From Corbicula japonica (Eukaryota > Mollusca > Bivalvia > Venerida > Cyrenidae), in contig JAZAYU010000219.1 in the NCBI GenBank assembly GCA_038501625.1, positions 248,001-312,000 on the forward strand: a stretch of DNA of 64,000 bases. The letters run 5' to 3'. The notes under the pieces were generated by a model, which searched no databases, was not told the origin of the DNA, and was given only the letters and a program-made list of their open reading frames with translations. The position numbers and the translations under genes are program-made. Shown one piece after another: positions 53,965-64,000 of this stretch (the stretch's first letter is position 1; every line of letters begins with the position of its first letter).

Positions 53965-54092
53965 TATTTACTCACTTATTATCGTGAGTAAAACAATTAT
54001 TCACTAATTCCATTGTAACTACACTAAAACTAAGAAAAACACAAGAACTATATAGGAAATAGGCTTTTAGTATTTGACAGCATTTCAATCGA
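53965..54092 (-). repeat. Block A, copy 1, of the retroelement internal duplication
   Basis: 128 bp that recurs essentially unchanged at 54759-54886, running from TATTTACTCACTTATTATCG to the conserved end CATTTCAATCGA. It lies 44 bp from the 3' LTR. Confidence 0.9.
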
Positions 54093-54550
54093 CATAAATA
54101 TGTCCGGTGACAAATACAACATAGACATGTAACAAATGCTCTTTTAACACTCTGATAATGTCATATCTTTACACTGATTATGTCACATGTGTGTTTACAA
54201 ATCAAAGGAATCGACACAAAAATATCATGTTAAGGTTCATGAAGTTCCATTTAACTTCAACGATTAACATTTGGCACAGTAAAGTTCGTCGAATGATTTC
54301 AGGTGAAGCACACTTCATTGTTTAGTCCTGGATAATAGGCATCCCGAACGAACACCCCTCGGTTTCAGAGCTGTAGTGTGAATATACGTCAGACCTAAAA
54401 TATACTGTGTAAATATTGAGAAGAAGATCGAAATTTATTCTAAATTCATGATATTATCGACATAGATAAAACAAGTACTCCCGAATGAAAATAACATTTA
54501 ACTAACTTCAACATCATCGATGACAAAACCAGCTGGGTGGGCGGGTGGGA

Positions 54551-54761
54551 AGCAACCATAATGTATTCGCTGTCAAATACTAGCCTCGAGTGATTCAAAA
54601 TAACGAAAAATCAGAATATAAGACACATTTGCACGAGAACTACATGCGAAACGTCAAAAAACCCGGGAAAACCAAAAACCTTGCAAATTCTACATAGACT
54701 GGCTACATACTCCATATAGACTGTCACAAAGCGTAACAATGTCAAACGTGAATAATTTTAT
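54551..54761 (-). repeat. Block B, copy 1
   Basis: 211 bp starting AGCAACCATAATGTATTCGC. It matches 59120-59330 with only one difference seen (CAAAAAACCC versus CAAAAAAACC). It joins block A copy 2 with a few bases of overlap (TATTT). Confidence 0.9.
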
Positions 54762-54886
54762 TTACTCACTTATTATCGTGAGTAAAACAATTATTCACTA
54801 ATTCCATTGTAACTACACTAAAACTAAGAAAAACACAAGAACTATATAGGAAATAGGCTTTTAGTATTTGACAGCATTTCAATCGA
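54759..54886 (-). repeat. Block A, copy 2
   Basis: Identical in length and apparently in sequence to copy 1, but directly abutting block B copy 1 and followed by unrelated sequence. Confidence 0.9.
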
Positions 54887-55669
54887 GCTAAACAAAGAAG
54901 GATAATAAACCGTGATCTCCAGAAAATATAAAACAATTCATTATTTGCGTTCGAATTAAACACGTAAAAAATAATATTTTAACAAAGCACTTGTATAATT
55001 TTATGATCGCATGACAAAATATACTTCTCTTCAAAACCGATTCATGTGAGCCTCTGCTATCGACACAAAATAAGCCACTGACCAATGATCTTTTGTCTGA
55101 AAACGAGTCCACAAACAACCAAACGGAATATTATACAACCATTACACAGTTAAATAAACCTTTACTAAATGCCTAGATTAAATACCACAAAGAAAATCAT
55201 TCCAGTACCCAAGCCCAAGTTAACAACTGTTCCAACGCTGCTCTAGTAAGAAACCAAATGTACCAGACACTGATAAGCATTCTCGTCTTACTGACCAAAG
55301 TTTTACAATAAACTGATATTTAATAACACTAACCATGAAACATTTAAAAATTACCCGCTCTAATTCCAGGTAATAACTAATCAACGGACGAAGAATAATT
55401 ATAAATACATTTGCATTTTGTTGATTGGTCTAAAAGAATGAATGCTTACGTAAAATTCACCGTCCTAAAAAGCAACATAACCGTAGTGTCGTGTCGATAC
55501 CGGTGCGTCCGTATAAAAACTGGAAAGCCAAACAGGAAACTTAGCCATGACCTCGAGGTATGTGTCAACAACTAAATGTAAGCATCGTTTCAATTCTAAT
55601 CCGTTCTAAAAAGCCAAGCCAGCATGGCCAGCATTATTATAATTTATAGCATTAAATTAAAGAAATCGA
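54887..55669. other. Retroelement interior, part 1: no gene seen
   Basis: A/T-rich sequence inside the LTR element between block A copy 2 and the minisatellite. Stop codons occur in all frames and no retroviral-type motif is recognised. Confidence 0.6.
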
Positions 55670-57290
55670 GGCACAATGACAATCCTTCCAACCACGTGCT
55701 CTTAATGCCACCGAGACACAATGACAATACTGGTCCGACCCTTCCAACCACAAGCTCTTAATGCCACCGAAACAATGACGATACTGGTCTGACCCTTTAA
55801 ACCACTAGCTCTAAATGCAACCGCGAGACAATGACAGTACTGGTCCGTCCCTTCCAACCACAAGCTCTTAAAGCCACCGAGTCACAATGACAATACTGAT
55901 CCGTCCCATCCACCCACAAGCTCTTAATGCAACCGAGACATAATGAAAATACTGGTCTCACCCTTCCAACCACAAGCTCTTTATGCCACCGAGGCTCAAT
56001 TAAAATATTGGTCCGACCCATTCAACACAAGCTCTTTATGCCACCGAGACACATTGACAATACTTGTCTCACACTTCCAAACAACAAACTCTTAATACCA
56101 CCGAGGCACAATGACAGTACTGCTCCTTCCCTTCCAACCACCAGCTCTTAACACCACCGAGGCGCAATGACAACATAGGTCCGTCCCTTCCAACCACAAG
56201 CTCTCGATGCCACCGAGGCACAAAGACAATACTGGTCTGTTTCTTCCAACCACAACCTCTTAATGCCACCGAGGCAAAATACAAATACTGGTCCGTCCTT
56301 GCAAGCGACGACCCCTTAATGCTAACGAAGTACGATCACACAAGGGGTCCGTCCCCGCAAGCCACGACCACTCAATGCCACCGAGGCATACAAACAACAA
56401 AGGCCCGTCCTTGTAAGCTACGACCCCTTAATTGTAACAAGGCACGATCACACATGGGGTCCGTCCTTACAAGCTACGACCTCATAATGCCACCGAGGCA
56501 TACTGACAACACTGGTCCGTCCTTGCAAGCCACGACCCCTTAATGCTTACGAGGCCCGATCACACAAGGGGTCCGTTCCCGCAAGCCACGACCACTCAAT
56601 GCCACCGAGGCATACTGACAACACTGGTCCGTCCTTGTAAGCTACGACCCCTTAATGGTAACAAGGCACGATCACACATGGGGTCCGTCCTTACAAGCCA
56701 CGACCACTCAATGCCACCGAGGCATACTGACAACACAGGTCCGTCCTTGTAAGCTACGACCCCTTAATGGTAACAAGGCAAGATCACACATGGGGTCCGT
56801 CCTTACAAGCCACGACCACTCAATGCCACCGAGGCATACTAACAACACAGGTCCGTCCTTGCAAGCTACGCCCCCTTAATGGTAACAAGGCAAGATCACA
56901 CATGGGGTCCGTCCTTACAAGCCACGACCACTCAATTCCACCGAGGCATACTGACAACACAGGTCCGTCCTTGCAAGCTACGACCCCTTAATGGTAACAA
57001 GGCAAGATCACACATGGGGTCCGTCCTTACAAGCCACGACCACTCAATGCCACCGAGGCATACTAACAACATAGGTCCGTCCTTGCAAGCTACGACCCCT
57101 TAATGGTAACAAGGCAAGATCACACATGGGGTCCGTCCTTACAAGCTACGACCACTCAATGCCACCGAGGCATACTGACAACACTGGTCCGTCCTTGCAA
57201 GCCACGACCACTTAATGCTACCGAGGCACGATCACAAAGTGGTCCGTCCTTGCAAGCCACGACCCCTTAAAGCCCAGGAGGCACGCTGAC
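55670..57290. repeat. 56-bp minisatellite evolving into a 112-bp higher-order repeat
   Basis: About 28 units share TGCCACCGAGGCA followed by GGTCCGTCC and a CAAGC-ACGAC-type segment. In 55.67-56.28 kb the period is about 56 bp (CCTTCCAACCACAAGCTCTT type). From 56.3 kb on, two alternating 56-bp variants form a 112-bp unit, visible as ORFs restarting every 112 bases (56543, 56655, 56767, 56879). The ORFs in the array are artefacts of periodicity. Confidence 0.93.
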
Positions 57291-59119
57291 TACATTTATT
57301 ACAATCACAAAATCAATAAAATTAATGTTTTTCCTTTAACCGTTCATGCAATTAGCGAAACAATTACATTCGTACACTATGACAACTGCATGCTGCTATC
57401 TTTAAATTGCTAATTTTAAGACGTTATTATAATAATAAACGGGCAAATACATCGCACTTTCCTATGTACTCGAACGACAATGAAAAAGTTTATAATTTAC
57501 AGAAAACGACAGACCAAGTAAGGAGCAATTTTAGAGAAACATAGAAATATACTAAAGCACAATACATACTTTATAAACATCAAACCTCCGCTTGTTAACC
57601 AAATATGCGGCCATCATCAGTCTATCAGGACGATTAAAGTTGCTTCTCAGCCACACTAGGCACAGAGCACAACGTTATTGATCGTTTATCTAAAGCTGAA
57701 ATAATATTATTGTATAAGTTTATAGAAAAATGAATCACATGCCAACAGAAAACAAAAAATGCATATCCCCTGTACACACGATCGTGTGCTACAAGTTGTA
57801 TTTCGTTTACACGAATTACACGATTTCCTTTTAATCTCTAAAATCCGAACTATAACACATTACTATCTTTAGAAAAGTTCAAATTACGGCTTTTTTTTTG
57901 TTTTTAAATATATTCATTCAAAAATCAACAACAACATATATAAATTAAAACACGAATGAATTTTCAGCAAAATGAATTAAAATAACAAAATCTTGTCACC
58001 AGAAGGCTGGTGTTTACAAAGTGTTTATCTGATATGCGTTCAGCCACATTTAACTTTAGACATATAGGTTTATACTTATCATAACCAGCTCCATTTGAGT
58101 TCAGTCGTGTTCGCTTTATACGATGGAAACGTTGAAAACACAAACGACCTTCGAAGGCATGTCCAACATTTGTCCTCAAAGATAGAATACGACTCTGTCT
58201 CCCTCTGACTAACCCCTCCGAGTAGATTTGAGATTGCGCCGCAGGGTCGCAAAATACAAATAAATAGAATTAAGAATATATTCATTCGGCCTTGTATTAC
58301 TGCTGTCTTCCACGCGATGAATCTTTCTGTTAGCTATCTAACGAAAAGATTTTAATTTTATTTTGTGATTTTAGTTCATCATCAAAACGTACAGGTGTGT
58401 CAGCTTTCCTCAGAATTACAGCATTTCATCGCCCAGAACGGTGTCTAAAAATTACAGCATTCCGAAGCACTCAAAATATCGAACTCAACAAAATAACATT
58501 AGCAATGATATAAATGCAAACAGTTTGACATTAGAGAAAGAGGTCTTCTCAAGTTATATTGTATAATTATACACGCTTTCCACGTGCAACTGTACTTATA
58601 ACAGTACATCTAGCTATCATACACAATGCGTGTTTCTGAAAGACCCATCTGCTTGTAAAATCACATACATGTAAAAACGCTTGAAAATTAAATTTTTCAT
58701 CGCAACTCTTTACAAATTATCAAGTAACCATAAAGCTGATTCCGACTGCTGTTAATAAATTTGACAGTGATCTTTTATTGTTTTAAATTACATTCTCCAA
58801 CTAATAAAGTGTAACTCGTAAAATATAACAATCAGGCCTCAATTGCAGCACTTGCTTTCCCTAATCCCACACTTCCGTTAACGTTCAACCAAAATAAAAC
58901 GTTTTCACAATTAAGATAATAATTATTACAAATCAACTGAATAATAAACGTGTATCTAAATCGCTTTACCTCTTGTTAAATTCAGTTAGCAATCAATCCG
59001 TATCCTTTTCAAGTCTCATAATTGCCATAAAAGACCGTTCGGTTGGTTCCATACTTTAATGTTATGCCTGTCCATTAACTGTCTTTAAAAATTAGCAATC
59101 TAATAATTTTAACCTAATA
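57291..59119. other. Retroelement interior, part 2: no gene seen
   Basis: 1.8 kb of A/T-rich sequence between the minisatellite and block B copy 2. The longest frames are about 70 codons and resemble nothing. It presumably acts only as retrotransposon cargo. Confidence 0.6.
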
Positions 59120-59330
59120 AGCAACCATAATGTATTCGCTGTCAAATACTAGCCTCGAGTGATTCAAAATAACGAAAAATCAGAATATAAGACACATTTG
59201 CACGAGAACTACATGCGAAACGTCAAAAAAACCGGGAAAACCAAAAACCTTGCAAATTCTACATAGACTGGCTACATACTCCATATAGACTGTCACAAAG
59301 CGTAACAATGTCAAACGTGAATAATTTTAT
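59120..59330 (-). repeat. Block B, copy 2, next to the primer binding site
   Basis: The second 211-bp copy, about 39 bases inside the primer binding site. Its position shows that block B is the 5' internal region of the retroelement. Confidence 0.9.
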
Positions 59331-59369
59331 AAACAATTGCAGCTGTATTAACCATGCAATGCTATTACG

Positions 59370-59387
59370 ACCCCACGTTGGGCGCCA
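59370..59387 (-). other. Primer binding site, tRNA-Lys type
   Basis: The minus strand reads TGGCGCCCAACGTGGGGT, two bases after the LTR. This matches the established Lys(CUU) PBS used by many retroelements (TGGCGCCCAACGTGGGG). It fixes the orientation of the element and identifies the 59.4-kb repeat as the 5' LTR. Confidence 0.85.
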
Positions 59388-59389
59388 AT

Positions 59390-59534
59390 TGTCACAGGGT
59401 GAGAAAGAATGTGCAGCCAGACCGGGACTCGAACCCGTGACCCCTCGCTTACAGGACGAGTGGTCTCCCAACTGAGCTATCCGGGCCGCTTACACATTTT
59501 CTCCCTAGATAGTGACTAGATTCGAACCGCGACA
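59390..59534 (-). repeat. 5' LTR of the non-coding retroelement
   Basis: 145 bp, from TGTCGCGG to CTGTGACA in minus orientation. It holds a tRNA-like body and the shared motif CACATTCTTTCTCACCCTG. Differences from the other LTR are numerous (including the anticodon-arm and acceptor regions), so the insertion is not very recent. Confidence 0.82.
59398..59485 (-). ncRNA. tRNA-like sequence (Thr UGU-like) inside the 5' LTR
   Basis: Reading the minus strand: box A-like ATAGCTCAGTTGGGAGA, a D-stem GCTC/GAGA-like, an anticodon stem with the loop CCTGTAA, and box B GGTTCGAGTCCC closed by a T-stem. The acceptor stem pairs imperfectly and the base before the anticodon is C rather than the invariant T. 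It is probably a Pol III promoter relic rather than a functional tRNA. Confidence 0.6.
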
Positions 59535-59539
59535 CGAGT

Positions 59540-60008
59540 ATTTTACAAAAATAAATATTGGCGAAATTGATATTGTATTTTATTTTCTTTAATTTATATA
59601 TAAAATCTACATAAAACACGAATTAAAAACATTTTTGTAACAATTTTGAAATAATTATATTTTTTTTCAAATATGGATTTTTGGGACAAACCTTGTCAAA
59701 CGTTTTTCTTAACTTTTGGTACTGATACTCCTGTTTCAAAAGTTTACCTATTATGCAACACATTGAATAGCTCTAGAAAAAACTGTTTGTTGCAAATCAA
59801 CTGTCAATACAAAGATTAAGTTTAAGAAATGCTGTTTGCTTTTCGAAATTTTACGTTATTTAGCCGGTGTTCATTGGGGTATATTATATAGCCCAAAGAT
59901 GAAAATGAGTATAACAAATCGTCAAGATACTATGAGGCGTTATGTAAGACCGTTATTGTGTTATCTTCATATTTCGACGAAAGAGATAATATTAGTCTTA
60001 GTCTTATC
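59540..60008. other. Between LTR element and MITE: nothing recognised
   Basis: A/T-rich sequence with no coding signal. Confidence 0.5.
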
Positions 60009-60012
60009 TTAA

Positions 60013-60497
60013 AGCCACAATAAACTTGCCAAACAGCATATTGTGTATTAACCAAAACATTTTAGATTTCACCTGTATGAATAATAACACAAAAAATAAA
60101 CCTTACAATAAGAAAAGGGTATTCTCTTATTGATTTACAGCATGTTTTGGGCGTTTTTCGGATAATTTATTTTGTTTACAAAACAAACAGCGAATCTTTC
60201 CGAGCTGATTTTCGGCAACTCTCGGCAGGCGAAGGTCGCTAATTATACAGAATGACGTCACTGCGTTCTTACGGCCCACTTACGGAAAAAACCGATAACT
60301 TTTCGCCGAGTGATTGTAAACATTGGTTAGTAATTTTGTGGGCTACAAAAAATACTATTCGGACCGGGTCTCAATGATTGGGGATTATTTGAGGACATAA
60401 ATAGTTGGTCATTTATACTTTCTTTTGAAAAGGGTCAACGTGGTTAATTAATTTTCACAATGAAAAAAAAAAACGTTTTGGCAAGTTTATTGTGGCT
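60013..60497. mobile_element. 485-bp MITE with TTAA duplication
   Basis: Inverted ends AGCCACAATAAACTTGCC and GGCAAGTTTATTGTGGCT lie between TTAA tetramers (60009-60012 and 60498-60501). The interior has TGACGTCA-like and CGGCA motifs but no ORF. TTAA suggests piggyBac-type mobilisation; a 3-bp TWA target (Harbinger) cannot be excluded. Confidence 0.75.
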
Positions 60498-60501
60498 TTA
60501 A

Positions 60502-60999
60502 GAAGTATTTGTAAAATGGTCTATATTAATTATAAGCGATAACGGTTGTATTTTCTCTTAAAACACTTCTTTTTTTCAATACCGGTAACCGTCACAACAC
60601 AACCCTCTGATAAAATAAGAGACTCGAACATTAACATCACGTTTATTACTCAAAACATTTTACATTACTCACAAGATTACAGTGATAGAGTTAAACAGTT
60701 TATTTAACTTAACAATATCAAGTTCATCAAATAATCAGAGATTATTAAATGACAGAGCATAATATGTAATTATGTTATTTCTGGATACATCTAAATAATA
60801 ATTCCATTGGGGATAAATTATCGTATCATGTCATGTTAATTAAGCTAACGTTCAGACATTCTATACCATTCCAATTTTTCACTAGGCAATTAGAAAATTT
60901 TATTAATTTAATTGAAATTTGAATTTAACAAAGGAAAATAAAACAAGGCATGAAATGACAGATATATAACCGTTTACCCCGACAAGGTTACTCCAGATG
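60502..60999. other. Nothing recognised
   Basis: A/T-rich sequence without a supported feature. Confidence 0.5.
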
Positions 61000-61830
61000 A
61001 AAAGGGAACTTTGAAAGCCACTGAACACGAGACTTGAAAGTTCGTTCGTTTAGATTGAGCCTGCATAAGCCGCTAGCCCCGAGTTGAGCGCTACTCAATA
61101 TGTACACAAGTACAATTTAGATCCAACCCAAAAGATGTTGGCGGTGAACATGTAACCTTCAATGCAAAATTTTCAGATTATTACCATTCCATGTTTAGAG
61201 GCGTGTGGTCCCCAGATAAAAGAATTGGTTTGCCCTAAACTAGGAAACAATGGGCGGAACAGAACAGAACAGAATTTTGACAGGAGAGCAGAGAATACAA
61301 ATCTTGTATATCACATAGAACACCAGAGGCAAAAAGTATATTGGTATATTTTTCGATTTAGGCTTGCAAAGTAACTTTTAAATCTTTTTAGTCAAATATT
61401 GAATGGTAATAACAATGTCGCATAAGTAACCAGTTTAGACCCATATCAACACAATCGGAACAGGGTTTACACTGTTCGTTATTCAGTTATTAAACATACT
61501 GGCTTAATTGACAAAAGATGGAAAAGAACTTCGAAAGCAACTGGGCACGATAAATACCAAACTATTGCAGACTCAGTTTGATAAAACCTGTTCATAGGCA
61601 TTAATGGAAAAGCATATTACTGGCCAAGCCTCGGGTTGAGAGCTGCTCAGTATTTACACAAACATATGTATCGTGCTCAACGGCTTTCAAAGATGGTAAT
61701 TGATAACATTACTGATGGAATGTACGGGGCGACTTTTACAGCCCCCCGCCCCCCCCCCCCCCCCAAAAAAAAAATCCACAAAACTCTACTGTGATATTTA
61801 AATAGATGAAGAATAATTTAAAACACACTG
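61000..61830. repeat. Interspersed repeat family H, copy at 61 kb, with a C-tract
   Basis: GGCGGTGAACATGTAACCTT, TTGAGCGCTACTCAATATG and CTACTGTGATATTTAAATAG match family H. A run of about 20 C followed by A lies at 61741-61772. A family A hairpin remnant is at 61425-61500. Confidence 0.65.
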
Positions 61831-61865
61831 AAGGTGAGTGGTCAGAGCTGTTAACAATAAAAAAA

Positions 61866-62068
61866 ATAAATATACTTAAAGAAATTAGTAACGCACCTCC
61901 TTTAACACAAAATATTTTTCGTGAAATTTCATGTTTAAAGAAGTTGCGTGTTTTAATTCTTTTACTCTATTTTATGTACTTGAAGAAATAAGAAACGCAA
62001 CTTCTTTTAACATGAAAAGTATTTCTTGTTTAAAGAAGTTGCGTTTTATTTCCTTAAGTATATGTTAA
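61866..62068. repeat. Family C foldback, third copy
   Basis: ATATACTTAAAGAAATTAGT, GTTTAAAGAAGTTGCGTG and the second hairpin GAAACGCAACTTCTTTTAAC/GTTTAAAGAAGTTGCG reproduce the two-hairpin plan of the other copies. Confidence 0.75.
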
Positions 62069-62405
62069 ACATTGAACAAAAGATCATTAAAGTCCTAAAA
62101 TAAGGCGCGTCAGGATAAAAAATATCTTCATATACTGTTCTTGAATTTAAATCATTTAGTTGAGTAGAAGATACAACTTATTATGCATTTCGGGATTAAA
62201 GTTTAAATTATATAGTCAAACTGTGTAATGAATCATCTAATAAAAAGACAATAAACAATAATTAATTTTCTTAAAAAATTAGTTAAAATTAACATGTCAG
62301 AAATATCGCCGGAGACACCTTTTCCCGTTAGCACCCCTAGTAATCCTTATACATCATTTGCGGCTAAACAGGAAGACAACTATCAATACAGCACATGCGC
62401 AACTA

Positions 62406-62508
62406 GGGGCCAACGATCATAAAACTAAGATTGGAGACCAGTTGCCGTTTGAGATGCTTGAGATTTGAGACTGGTCTCCAGATTTAGTTTCATGATCTTG
62501 GGCACAAA
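62406..62508. repeat. Family B foldback
   Basis: GGGGCCAACGATCATAAAAC and AGTTTCATGATCTTGGGCAC ends, short centre TTGCCGTTTGAGATGC. Confidence 0.8.
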
Positions 62509-62939
62509 TTAGCTTACACACAGGTCATCAAAGTACAATGTTACAATATTGTTTAAAACAACAATCAAAATTCAATCTGTTTTTCTCACTAACAACACTA
62601 TCAACCATCTTCACCCCATCCTTCTCTCCATCAGACCATGTGTTTTTCATGCACACCATTCAACTAACATCTATCATTCATCTTTTTATTGTGTAATACC
62701 CTGGGAAAACTAAATTACTCATGAAAACCACACCAGCTTTCTGTAAGCTTCTTCATAGCTTGTAAGGAGTCTTCGGGTAAATAACAGGAACCAACCCAAA
62801 ACCCTCTGGAAATTACAAAACCCAGAACATTAAAACCTAACGCAACTCCCTAAACTTTCAGCACTGCGCGCCCCACGTTATTCTCTGTTAAAAGGGGTTG
62901 TATTATATCGCAGATACGGCAGATTCATTAACTAGCAAA

Positions 62940-63300
62940 AAAGTATTATAATCGTTGCCAGATATGATTCTGTCTGTGTTACTACATTAGACGAACAAAA
63001 CAATAGCAAATAAAACTAAAACAAAACAACAAAAAATGGATTTCATCAAAAGATATGATTTTGTCTGGGTTCATGTGCTAGATGAACAAAACAGCAATAT
63101 TTAAAACTAAAACAAAACATCAAATAAATGGCTCTCATCAAAAGATAGGAATCTGTGTTACTGTGTTGACGACACAAACAACTGCAATTAAAATTAAAAG
63201 AAAACAACAAATAAATGGATTTCATCGAAAGATACGATTCTGTCTGTGTTTACAGTGTTAAACGCACACAATAACAGCAAATAAAACTAAAAAAAAACAA
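62940..63300. repeat. About 89-bp tandem repeat, 4 units
   Basis: GATTCTGTCTGTGTT, a GTGTTAGACGAACAAAACA-type motif and AAAACTAAAACAAAACAACA recur near 62967, 63056, 63146 and 63235. Confidence 0.8.
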
Positions 63301-64000
63301 AGCACTGAAAGTACTGATGGGTGACGTTTTAGAGTGATTGTCATAATGTCACATCATCTACAGATTTTGTGTATTTGAGGAGTTTGGATGGCAGAGCAAA
63401 AGTTTGTGTGTCCGGCTTCTGCTTTATCAAGTTTTTATCTACCGCGGGCATTCGGGTGGATGCTATTATCCAAGACTGAGTTGGGGCGAAAATTTCGAGT
63501 ACGAATTAATTTGAACGTTTTATACGATAAATATGCGCAAGATTTGTAATAATCGATAAATTTTATGAAAATTATTATCTATTTTAACTGAAATTTGTCA
63601 AGATATTGTATAGTAAGAAACTTTCGAAGGAATATTCTTCAATCACGTTTCGTACATTACGTTTTGATTGGACGGGGAAACGGACAAATTTTTCTCCAAA
63701 TTACATGGTTATTTCAGCGCATGTTAAAATTTTTATAACATAAACAAAGTTTATTACCGATTGATAAACACCACTGTATAGTTTAAGCAGGTTTTGTATT
63801 CGATAATTTGCCGATTAAACGATACATGTATTGAATTTAGGGTGTTACTAATTACCCCAGGACACCCCTCACTAACAATAAATAACCGAAAGATCCCATG
63901 AGATATCAGACAAACCCTTGTATGACTCACATGTTAACTTTTGGATGCACCAGATGTAATGTTCTAACAACTACCAGTGTTTGTATATATAAGCTTTATT
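63301..64000. other. End of window: nothing recognised
   Basis: No ORF or known repeat identified; base composition is slightly less A/T-rich around 63.4 kb. Confidence 0.45.

Larger units (their letters stand above)
53783..59534 (-). mobile_element. Non-coding 5.75-kb LTR retroelement (LARD/TRIM type) with tRNA-like LTRs
   Basis: Two direct repeats of 138 and 145 bp bound it. In minus orientation they start TGTCGCG and end CTGTGACA (CTGTGAAA in the 3' copy). CGAG flanks both outer ends (53779-53782 and 59535-59538), a 4-bp target duplication. A primer binding site starts two bases inside the 5' LTR. The internal 5.4 kb contains no gag, protease, RT or integrase ORF, so movement would need proteins in trans. 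Inside are a minisatellite and a duplicated A/B block. A clear polypurine tract before the 3' LTR is not seen. Confidence 0.85.

Noticed and set aside
56319..57103. Series of 69-74 codon ORFs on the plus strand and similar ones on the minus strand at 55.8-56.3 kb
   Set aside because: They restart every 112 bases and are a by-product of the minisatellite.
55670..57290. CRISPR array
   Set aside because: Units are contiguous without unique spacers, and the genome is animal.
53783..59534. Autonomous retrovirus-like element with gag-pol
   Set aside because: No protease, RT, RNase H or integrase motif in any frame; the element is non-coding.

Overview
The window is nuclear DNA from an animal, very probably a bivalve mollusc. 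It holds two intron-containing genes with metazoan GT-AG exons. About 40 copies of a short hairpin-rich repeat give rise to recurring pseudo-peptides (for example DPDQTA, RLIWIYTV), which I recall from bivalve genomes; the species is not determinable. No bacterial-style gene, operon or CRISPR array is present.

Layout. (1) About 4.8-40.6 kb, minus strand: a TTLL11-type tubulin polyglutamylase in 8 exons, all reading-frame compatible (925 codons), with introns packed with transposons. (2) 40.6-45.3 kb: the region between the two divergent genes, with old repeats and no convincing gene. (3) 45.27-52.57 kb, plus strand: a p67phox/NCF2-like NADPH-oxidase activator in 6 in-phase exons (576 aa). It keeps the TPR/Rac-binding part and the activation domain, but ends in a Ser-rich and Pro-rich tail where the vertebrate protein has SH3-PB1-SH3. 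(4) 53.78-59.53 kb: a 5.75-kb non-coding LTR retroelement on the minus strand, with a 4-bp target duplication, a tRNA-Lys-type primer binding site, 138/145-bp LTRs that each contain a tRNA-like (Pol III box A/B) sequence, a 56/112-bp internal minisatellite, and a near-identical internal duplication suggesting a fused dimer. (5) 59.5-64 kb: MITEs and tandem repeats, with no gene seen.

Mobile DNA dominates. Family A (about 215-235 bp, TTAA target duplications, CCCTTTCCTCC ends, two internal hairpins) looks like a piggyBac-type MITE. Family B is a near-perfect foldback of about 135 bp that often sits inside family A. There are also pogo/Tigger-like TA-flanked elements (CAGT ends), hAT-like elements with exact 8-bp duplications, a LINE 3' fragment, a tRNA-derived SINE, a pair of inverted 620-bp elements around TTLL11 exon 4, and a tandem array that has multiplied a TTLL11 splice donor.

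The two genes have no obvious joint pathway: one modifies axonemal and cytoplasmic microtubules, the other should activate a NOX-family oxidase. Their divergent arrangement (about 4.7 kb apart) is simply recorded. All family assignments come from reading the sequence; no database search was possible.
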